Source: Ochromonadaceae sp. CCMP2298 (Eukaryota > Sar > Synurophyceae > Ochromonadales > Ochromonadaceae). Taken from it: 12,991 nucleotides of DNA. The position numbers and the translations under genes are program-made. Below the pieces are notes generated by a model. The model was given only the letters and a program-made list of their open reading frames with translations. It made no database searches and was not told where the DNA came from. The DNA is taken from NCBI GenBank assembly GCA_026770595.1, contig MU634353.1, positions 1 through 12,991 on the forward strand, given 5' to 3'. The first letter of the stretch is position 1; the number at the start of each line of letters is the position of its first letter. Below, in pieces: positions 1 to 9,400 of this stretch.

Positions 1-352
1 GGAAGGGGGTTTAATTGGTAGATGTACCATAGAGGGAGGGGGTTTAATGGGTAGATGTACCATAGAGGGAGGGGGTTTAATAGGTAGGTGTAACATTGAG
101 AGGTTGGGTTTAATAGAAAGTGGATGGTGGTGGTGGAGATGGGGGGGGTGATAGGGGGGGGAGGGGAAGGTGGGGGCAAGAGGGGGATGTAAAACGGGGG
201 TTTTAAAGCGGAGTTAAAACCATAGGAGGAAAATTCATATACATCATAGAGGGTTCAAACACCCACATTACACCACAACCGATTAAATACCTGCGTGGGT
301 TATTAAATATGGGTTTAATACACACATCACTACAACATATATGGGTTTATAC
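1..352 (-). repeat. Intron 30 (partial): GGGTTTAATA-family arrays, no exon seen
   Basis: Starts at the exon 30 donor (GTATAAACCC on the coding strand). Positions 1-115 hold three copies of a roughly 36-nt unit built on GGGGGTTTAATGGGTAGATG with TACCATAGAGGGA. Positions 130-190 are a G-rich stretch, and 295-350 has further units. At 289-292 the coding strand reads AG|GT (CCCACGCAG then GTATTTAATC). I see no convincing exon here. Confidence 0.6.
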
Positions 353-405
353 CTGTGTTGTAGGCAGAAGCTGCAAAAACTCCCACAGGGCTAGCAGCAA
401 ATCTC
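353..405 (-). other. Possible start of a DDT-like domain (exon 30)
   Basis: Exon 30 encodes GDLLLALWEFLQLLPTTQ. The D-L-L-x-x-W-E-F-L pattern is the first helix of DDT domains of chromatin-remodelling proteins (ISWI-partner/BAZ type). Only this helix is in the window, so the call rests on one short motif. The acceptor at 406-407 and the donor at 351-352 are clear. Confidence 0.45.
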
Positions 406-3400
406 CTGAGGGTGTTGTGTATAGTATCATACGGGTAAGGGGGGGGGGTAAGGGGGGAGTGTATCATAGTACATAGTTAAGTATCATATGGGCGGTGGTG
501 TGGTACAGTATCATAGTACAGTATCATGGTACAGTATCGTAGTATCATACCTTGCTGGGAGGTCACCTCAGGCGGCAGCAGGGATGCGAAGTTCTGTCTG
601 TGCTCCTGGTTGGGGGGCAGATCCAGCAGGGCTAGGGGCGTGGGGGGGGTCGATGAGCGTATGTGTACGAGTGTGTGTATGGGATGATGGGATGTGTATG
701 AGAGGATTAGAGTGGGATATGAGTGGATTAGAGTGGAATATGAGTGGATTAGAGAGGATTAGAGTTAAACAAGAGTGAACGAGTACACATACCCAGGGGC
801 ATGGGGGGGTCGATGAGCATGCGCTCTGTGCGCCAGCGCTCCGACAGCAGCACCTGTATCAGAGGGGGGTGTAATCGGTTATATACATACATACATACAT
901 ACATACACATACTAACACACACATACATGTACATGTATATATACACACATACACAAACACCCGCACATGCATACATACACATACAAACACACAATCATAC
1001 ACATACACACACCTCCTTTAACGCGATCTCTCCCTGCTCCATCAGCTCGAAAGGACGGCTGTGGGCGGTCAATTCGGCCTCAAATTCGGTCCGTATTTTG
1101 AGCGTATCTATGAATACGTACGATGCGAAGCTGTCCGCGCCCTCTATACCCTCAATTCGGCGGCGTATTTCCTCCAGGTGGAATCCGAAATACCCCCCCT
1201 GGGGTATAGTTGCAGAGGTTAATTCCATCACCTCCCCCTTCCTACCCCCCTCCTTGCCCTTCTCCTTGCTCTTACCCCCCCCCTCCTCGTGAGTCATCCA
1301 GGCCAGTCTGAAGCCCTCCGGCACCACGAACCTGTGCAAACGGCCCGTGGAAATGCGCAAATCCTCCTCCCCCCCCTCCAGCCCCACCCCCAGGCCCAGC
1401 CCCAGCTCGCCAGACATAGCCCCCCCGGCAGCTGCGGGTGAGCCAGGCTCTAATTTGCGCTGGTGGCGGGCCGTCCTCTTGCTCTTGCTGGCATGGGCGT
1501 GCGCGCTGCTGAGCACCTATAAAGGTGGGTTTAATATGTATTATAGTATAGAAAGACGGGGTTAAATATGTATTATAGTATAGAAAGAGGGGGTTTAATA
1601 TACATATATAGTATAGAAACATGGGTTTAAATGCACATACAGGATAACATGTGCATAGTAGGTACCTCTTGGAACTCCCCTGCTCTCGCTAGGTACAGAC
1701 TCTGGTTCACCTGCTCCTCGTACTGAGCCTATGGGGTCAGTGGGTTTAATAGGTAAGGAGGGGGTTTAATAGATGCGCACATAGAGTTAGTGGGTTATAT
1801 AAACATCATTGCATAGAAATAGGGGGATTAATACACGTATACCAAAGGAGGATAATACCATAGATAGGGTTAAACACACACAGTAGGGTATAATAGGGTA
1901 TAATAGGGGGGTATAGTAGGGCATAATGGGGCGTGTACCTGCAGCACAACGGCTTCCTTGGAGGTCACCTCGTAGCCCAAGGGAGACAGCCACAGGTTCT
2001 TCATGGCGCTGCGCAGCCTGCGGCGAGCCTGTGGGTTTAATACAAAGAATAGTATAGAGATAATGGGTTAAATACACAGGGAATTAAATACACTGGGGGT
2101 TAAATACACATGCATACCATAGAAACGGGGGTTTAATACACATAATAGTATAGAAAAGGGGGTTTTTAGAGCGTACCTGGCACCAGCTGGCGTCCCCCTC
2201 TGTGCAGGGGGCCCACACATTGCCCCCGAACTCCTCGGCACTGTAGGGTTCAATGGGGCGTTGACTGGACGTACGCAAGACTGCGGTGGGGGGCTGTAGA
2301 GAGAGGGGGGTTAATAAACATTATATGAGGGGGTTGAATAAACATTATGGGTTTAATACACATTATAGCAAAGAAAGGGGGGGTTTTAGAGCATACCTGG
2401 CGCAGGTCCCCCCCGCACTGCTCTAGTGCCTGGGTGCATCTGGAGCACGCCCACGTCTTGGGGTTGGGGGTGGAGTGCAGAGAGGTGAGGTTCTGGTCCT
2501 CGCAGTGCACGCACTGCACCTATAGCGAGGTGGAAGGAGGAGGGGTTAGATGTGTAACCCGCTCAAATACTATAAATGTGTAAACCCCCTCTATGCTGTA
2601 TTCTATAAATGTGTGTTATCCCCTGTACTGAATGCCCATACAATAAATCACTTACCATCTGCGAGGCGGGTCCGCGGCTGCCGGTCACCGCGCACACGTT
2701 GGCGGTGGGGTCGGCGAAGTCGAAGAAGCGCAGACACATCCACTGGTCCCAGGGGCCCTGTGGGTTTAATGGGTTTAATACATATATCAGTATAGAAGGA
2801 GGGGGGTAAGGTGGGGTTATATACACATAATAGCACTTTAATAGTGGGCTAAATACACATTATATGGATTATACACATTATACACATTATAAATACCTGT
2901 GCCGGGTCTTCGATGGACCTGTCTTGCACATTAAGCACCCAGGAGGAGAACAGCTGCTCGAATACCAGGCCTAAAGGGGCGGGGGGGCAGGATTATGAAC
3001 CATAAATGTGTGTATTTAACCCTACCTAATCCCTCTCCTTCTATATAATAAATGTGTAAGTACCCTCCCTACAAATGTGTGTATTCCCCTCTTATGTGTA
3101 ACCCCCTCACCTAGTCGAGCCGCGCCCTGGTGCAGGTCTGAAGAGGAGTGGTTGTACTGCATGCAGTTCTTGAATATCAGACGCATGTCCCTGAGAGGCG
3201 TCCGTAGACCGTAGACCGAGTTAGGGTGGGTTTTATACATATTATAGTATGTATTGGATGGATTAATAGGTGTGTGTCACATGAGAGGCCGTAGACCGTA
3301 GACCGAGTTAGATACAACATAATGTATACAATGGGTTTTAGAAAAAAGACCAGTCGTATATGTAAACAAGGTAAGAAGACCAGATTTGGCACCAGGGGGG

Positions 3401-6372
3401 GGTAAAATGACGCCTTTTGTGTACTTCTACACCTACACCTACCAGGCGAAGTCGAACTCGCAGTCGTAGGTGCCCTCTGTTAGGCGGGAGTGCACCTCCC
3501 TGTGGGTTTATAAGTGAATGTGTGTGTTGATATGTGGGTTTAAATGTGTGTGGAGGGGTATGTGTGTATGTGTGTTTGTATGTGGGGGGGTGTCAGTACG
3601 TGCAATGTGTATAAGGTGTGTGTAATTGAGTGTGTAAGGTGTGTGTGGGGGGGTAATTGAGTGTCTAAGTGTGTAAGTCGCTCACCTGAACCACATGGGT
3701 GCGCTGATCTGCCTGTAGTAGTCCCTGCCCACCTCGCCCTTTATCTCAACCATCTGAGTTGGTGAAAAGTTATTCAGTTAGTGTTGTTAAGTTGTTAAGT
3801 TATTAAGTTAGTGTTAGTTATTATACGTATTAGAGTTATTAAAAGCGGGTGTTATTCAACGTGTTAGTGTTATTTACTTATTAGTATTATTAAGCGTGTG
3901 CTCAGCATATGTAATAGAGCATAGTACGTAAAGTACATAGTACGTACCTCCAGCAGAGGCAGTGCATCGGGAGACACGGACATGCGGTTAAACACAGCCC
4001 TGCAGCGGCGAACCTGAATAAGTTTGTGTGTGTGTGTGTGTTTGTGTGTAAGTACATGCAGTGTGTGCAAGGTGTGTTAAAGTATGTGCGTGTATGTATG
4101 TGCGTATGTATGTAAACACAGCCCAGCAGCGACTCACCTTCCCCCCTAGCAGGTGCAGGGTGGATAGCTCCTTGCCGAGCACGTTGCGCCACGCCTGTGG
4201 GAGTAAGTAAGTGTGAGTTGAAGTGTATGTGATAAAGTGAGAAAGTGTGTTAGTCAGTGTGAGTAACTGAGTAAATGAGTAACTGAGTAACTGAGTAAGT
4301 GAGTAAGTGAGCGTAAGTGAGTAGGTAATCTAAGTGAGTAAGGTGTATAAGTGAGTAAGGCGTATAAGTGAGGTGAGTGTAAGTATCCTCATCCTCCCAC
4401 CTGTTCGGGTGTGTCGGCCTCTGCCAGCACGGTGCCGGACTCCAGGGCCACTAGGAATGAGGCCTGCAAGTGGAAGGGAGTGTAAGGGTGTTCGTGAGTG
4501 TGTGTGTGTGAGTGTGGATAAGTGAGCACCTCCTACACCATACACCATTTACATACACTATACCACACACCATACCCCATGTACCATACACATACACTAT
4601 ATACCTGTGCTCCGTGCAGGCTGGTGAGGATGGTACGTATGTATGTATGTATATATGTATATATGTATATGTGTGTATGTATGTTTGTATGTATGTATAT
4701 ATATATATATATGTGTGGATCTATATGTATGGGCGCACCTGTGCTCCGTGCAGGCTGGTGAGGATGGTGCTCTTCAGCTCCACCGACACGAAGGGCGTAA
4801 CGGACGTAACGGCTGGCGTAACGGCTGGTGTAACGGACGTAACGGCTGATGATGTAACGGCTGGTGTAACGGCTTCCTGTCCCAGTCCCTGTTCTTCCTC
4901 CTCCATAGGCACAGACCCCCCCTCCCCCACCTCCGCCCCCTCCCCCTCCGCACCCAACCCCAACCCTGCACCCGCACTCCCACCCGCATCCACGCCCCCC
5001 ACGCCCCCGGGGGCCTCGGGGGGCAGCAGGGGCACCAGACATATGCGCATAGTACGAGAGCAGCTGTAGCCAATGGGGTACAGACGATCCGCCGAGTGCG
5101 TCCTGATATCAGACAGAAACTTCCCCCACTCTTTCACACTGTAGCCCGTATACCCCGCCCCCGGCCCCGCCCCATCTGCCCCCTCCCCTGTTGAATAGCC
5201 CAAGGGTGCATAGGGCATCTTTGTGTTTTTGAGCTTCTCCTGTGCCTTGGCCACCGCCCTCTGTCGGACGAATTTCAGAGCCAGGGGACCCAGGGGGGTG
5301 GTCTGAGTGCATAGGGGAATAGGGTTTAATAGGAGTCAGTGAGGCATGGGGGTTTAATACAGATAGTATAGAGGGGGTTTAACACATAACACATAATACA
5401 TCACACAAAAATACATAACACATAACACATAACACATAACACATAACACATAACACATAACACATTATACAAATATATACCTGCAACTGTGACAGGAGGA
5501 GGGTTATCTCGGGGAGATTCGAGGGAATCTTCAGAGTGCCTTCCTCAGGGGTGGTGACGGCGACAGCGGTGGTGAGAGCGGTGGTGGAGGCTGGTTTGAT
5601 GGAGGGCGCAGAGGCGGTGGAGGTGGAGGTGGGGGGTTTGACGGCAACGACAGCGGCCACTGGCGCGATCTTAACAGCCGCCACGGGTGCGGGTGCCGGA
5701 GCTTTAGTAGCACTCCCCCCCTTCCCCTCTACCTTTCCCTCTACCTTCTCCCCCACCTTCTGCATTTGACTCTCTTTTTCCTTCTGGCTCTTCTCCGCGC
5801 TCTTGGGGGGAAAGGCCTCACTATACATAGACTGCGTCAGCCCCTTCAGCTCCACAGCTGCCTGATAAAACGGACTCCCCTCCTGGTTGAAGGCCTGGCA
5901 GTTGTCGAAGATCAGACACATATCTGCAAAGAATGACGCCGGAGCGCCCTCGTATGAGCCAAGCCGCATCTTAATAGTGAACAGATCCATGGGTGTTTTG
6001 ATGAGCTGGGCATAGCCGGGCACCTCATCAACTGGTACGGGCTCTCTGTGTGGGGGGGTGGGGTGGGGAAGGTTAGGAAAGGAACGGGCACGGCGAGCGA
6101 CAGTGGCACACACACACATGTATACCCCCGCACACACACACACACACATATATACCCCCGCACATAAACACATATATACCCCCGCACACACACACATATA
6201 TATCCCCGCACACACACACACAAAGACACAAATCGGATACTATATAATCGGCTAACCTGAAGGGCACAGAGAGGTCGTGCTTCAGCACAGCCGCAAATAT
6301 CTTCCTGATTTTTTTCATCACGCCTGACATAGGTTTCGCACCCCCCTCCGCCCCCCCAAACCCCCCAGCCCC

Positions 6373-6409
<37 letters not shown>

Positions 6410-9400
6410 TCCTCCTTAATTTTTTTCTCTCTGGCCTTTTCGGCTGCCTTATCTACCGCCCTTGCAGCCCTACGTCCAGGGGGGGTTAAATAGAGGGGGT
6501 TATATAAAGAATAAGCAAAGAAGGGTTTAAATGGCTATATAGCATAGAAAGAAGGGTTTTAATGTATATATTGTATATATAGATGCATAAATACAATGTA
6601 TGTATAGCATAAATACGATGTATATATACGACGCATACCTCTCAGCGGCCTTGAAAACATCCACCGCCCCAGCCAGCTGCTCTTCAAACAATTCCCCCAG
6701 CGCCACCGCGTCCGCTACGATCTCCGAATCGGGTGCGTTGAAGAAGACACAGTTCTCCCAAATCTGGTGGGTTTAATACACATTATAGTATAGAGAGGGG
6801 GGGGTAATACACATGTATAGAGAGGGGGGTTTAATACACATTTATAGAGAGGGGGGTTTAATACACATTTATAGAGAGAAGGGGTTTCATACGCATTATA
6901 GTATAGAGGGGGTTTAATACACATAGAGGGAAGGGGTTCAATGTATTATCATATATATATATATAATATATATAATATATAATATATGTACTTACCAGGC
7001 GCATTTCTTTGACGAATAGGGGGGCCTCGTAGGTGTCTAGGCGCTTGCGCACTGTGCCCAGGTCCATAGGGGTGGCGATGAGCTGTTTAGATGTAAGGAA
7101 TCGATTTAAGACGTAGGTGTAAATGTAAGATGTAAGATGTAGATATACGATATAAGATTAACGATATATATATATACGATACAACATACCACATACCACA
7201 TACAACACAACATATAACATAGGTCGGGGGACCCTTTAGTTAGGAACCCTAGAGTCAGGAACCCTAGAGTCAGGAACCCTAGAGTCAGGAACATACCTGT
7301 GCGTAGTCAGGAAACGACACCAGGTCTACCGGATGCTTGAAGAAATGTGCGGCGTTGTTGCCATGCACCTCCCCCCACATCGCCTGTAGGGCAGTGCGCA
7401 GAGCAGAGGAGCAGGTGCGGGGAGGATATGGGATTAAATAGGTAAATGTAGCATAAATATGGGTTTAAAAGGTAAATGTAGCATTTACGGGTTTAATAGC
7501 TATAGCGTTAAGGGTTTCAATAGGCATACACAGTGTAGATAGAGGGGTTTAATACCTTCATAGCAGCCACAGTCAGAGGCATGGCGGCAGGCAAGGGTGT
7601 GAGTTTGCGGGCAACAGGCCAGGGCACCTTGACCTTCAGCGATAGAGGGGTACCCCCCTCACCCTCCCCCACGTTGCTCTCGGAACGCTTTTTCCCCCCC
7701 TTACCCCCCTCCCCCCCCTTCTCCTTCTCCTTCCCCCCCTCAGGCTCCTCCCTCTCCTCCTCCTTTCTCTTCTTCTTTCTCTTGGGTAGGGCGTACTCCG
7801 CACCCAGCTTCTCCTATGAGGGGGGAAGTAGGGAATAGGTAAGGTAAGAGCACACACAGCACAGAGCGAAGCACAGACCTAGCAATATGAAACCCAAAAC
7901 ACAGCCCCGAGACTGCACGAACCGCAAACCACAACACACAGAGCACAGAGCAGGGCACAGATCAAAGCACAAAGCACAGGCACAGATCAAAGCACAGCAT
8001 AAACACCCATCACCCAAACACGCACCTCCACCTCCACCTCCAAGGCTGCCGCGCAGACCTCGGCGCTCAGCAGGATCTCGCTGCCCTCACTGTTGAACAA
8101 CCCGCAGTTAGCCCATATCTGGTGGGTTTAATGCGCATTGTAGTGTAGAGAGAGGGGGTTTAATACGTTAGGTGTAGAGAGAGGGGGTTTAATACGTGTG
8201 ATAGTAGAGAGAGGGGGGTAAATACCCATTTTATTATAGAGAGGGGGTTCAATATACATGCACGTCATAGAGAAAAGGGGTTAAATACACAATATAGTAT
8301 CGAAAAAGGGGTTTAATACACAATATAGTATAGAAAAAGGGGTTTAATACCTGTCGCAGATCCGTGAGCGCCTCCCTCACCCCCCCGTACTGACCCACCT
8401 TCTCCTTCACGGTCGACAGAGCCATGGGCTTGGTCACCACCTAGTGTGGTCAGAAGTAATAGGTAGTATATAGTATGGTTAGTATTATAGATACTATAAT
8501 AGATAGTATAATAGATAGGTATGATAGTGTAGTAGTACCGCTCCCCAGTCCGTAAACACCCATACTCCGGGTAGGTCAGTCTAAGAGATGGTATAACAGA
8601 TACTATAATCGATAGGTATAACAGTGAATGGTATAATAGTATAATAGTACCACTACCCATGCATACCTCGTAGTACTCCGGGTAGGTCAGTCTGTCCACC
8701 GGATACTGGAAGTGCTCACTCTCAGGCATCTTGGCCAGCTTGCCGATGATCGCCCTGATCGGGTAGTGGGGTGGGTAAGTGGGAGTAGTAGGGTGGGTAA
8801 GTGGGGGTAGTAGGGTGGGTAAGTGGGGGTAGTAGGGTGTGTAAGTGGGGGTAGCGGGGGAGGGGTGGTATTTGGGTGGGTGGGGGTAGGGTGGGGTCAG
8901 TTTGATGTGGGGGTCAGGGTTGGGTAGTACGCCTTGTGTGTGTGCGTGTTTATGTATGTACGTGCGTGTATGTTTTCCCCATACCTGATATGGGTCTTCT
9001 CCGTGCCGCTCAGCCCCCCCTCCTCCCCCCCCTTCTCGCCCCCTTTCTCCCCACCCCCCTTCTCGCTCTTCTTTCGCTTCTCCCCCTTCTCCTTCTCCGC
9101 CGAGTCCGCCTCAGAGGGTCTTGAGCGCTTGCGTGCGCTGGCCTCCCCCCCCTCCTCGCAGCTGAACACATCTGGGAACTCGCTGCTGAGCGCCGATTCG
9201 AAAGCCTCCGCTACCTGCGCTGCCAGGGCGCTGCTCTTGGTCTTGAAGTGCTTCGTGAGGCGGTCCACGTCCTCTTTGAAGGCGATGACGTCGTCTGGGT
9301 GGGAAAGAGGGTGGGTGGGAGGGCGATATGCGACAAAGAAGGGGTAAAGGATAAGGAGAGAAGGTTAGAAGTGATAGGTGATAGGTGATAGGTGGGAGGG

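Larger units (their letters stand above)
1013..2293 (-). other. Uncharacterised region after the Cys-rich segment (exons 24-27)
   Basis: Residues about 1114-1371. Exon 24 ends FGGNVWAPCTEGDASWCQ, loosely like the start of a PWWP/Tudor-type barrel; this is not secure. Exons 25-26 are charged and probably helical. Exon 27 (168 codons) has a Gly-rich stretch, a block RLHRFVVPEGFRLAWM, a Lys/Gly linker and a well-formed segment GGYFGFHLEEIRRRIEGIEG with later charged helices. I do not recognise a family. Confidence 0.55.
2897..4013 (-). other. Bromodomain 4, divergent (exons 17-21)
   Basis: Follows FYRC directly. Visible elements are VFNRMSVSPDALPLLE, GRDYYRQISAPMWFREVHSR, FDFAWDMRLIFKNCMQYN and a final helix, VFEQLFSSWV. 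The P-M and N-C-x-x-Y-N signatures and the contact Asn are kept, but the ZA loop lacks the usual P-V-D. It is cut by four introns, at positions unlike those in the other bromodomains. Confidence 0.85.
4138..4780 (-). other. FYRC (F/Y-rich C-terminal) motif, exons 14-16
   Basis: The end of exon 14 (VELKSTILTSLHGAQ), exon 15 (ASFLVALESGTVLAEADTPE) and exon 16 (AWRNVLGKEL) together give the FYRC pattern: a hydrophobic F-x-V strand, then an acidic/Gly turn, then P-x-x-x-W-x-x-V. FYRN and FYRC normally fold together as one module, so this half presumably pairs with the motif at 5018-5098. Confidence 0.75.
6639..7383 (-). other. Bromodomain 2 (exons 9-11)
   Basis: Exon 9 encodes HFFKHPVDLVSFPDYAQ, exon 10 LIATPMDLGTVRKRLDTYE and exon 11 IWENCVFFNAPDSEI. 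The P-V-D, P-M-D-L-x-T-V/I and N-C-x-x-F-N elements of a canonical bromodomain are all present, including the acetyl-lysine-contacting Asn. The intron positions match those of bromodomain 1. Confidence 0.92.
8026..8754 (-). other. Bromodomain 1 (exons 5-7)
   Basis: Acetyl-lysine-binding fold. Exon 5 gives the ZA loop FQYPVDRLTYPEYYE, exon 6 continues VVTKPMALSTVKEKV (the P-M-x-L-x-T/S-V-K signature), and exon 7 gives IWANCGLFNSEGSEI with the conserved Asn that contacts acetyl-lysine (F-N). Both introns inside the domain are phase 0 and fall at the same places as the two inside bromodomain 2. Confidence 0.92.

Noticed and set aside
749-1010. Long open frames of Cys, Val, Tyr and Met or His and Thr repeats (also at 3870-4190, 4512-4760, 5912-6230)
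   Set aside because: These are translations of CA/CATA/GTAT microsatellites in introns. They conflict with the well-supported exon model and look like no protein family.
4512-5069. Open frame on the plus strand across exon 14 and intron 14
   Set aside because: Antisense to the FYRN exon and its microsatellite; composition is only Ser/Pro/Thr repeats from the G/C-rich linker.
6764-6945. CRISPR-like array
   Set aside because: Repeats are contiguous and degenerate with no unique spacers, lie inside a spliced gene and recur in other introns; the sequence is eukaryotic.
1-8350. Interstitial telomere repeats (GGGTTTA equals TTTAGGG permuted)
   Set aside because: The heptamer occurs once per roughly 30-36 nt unit and never in tandem as GGGTTTAGGGTTTA, so resemblance to plant-type telomeres is probably chance.
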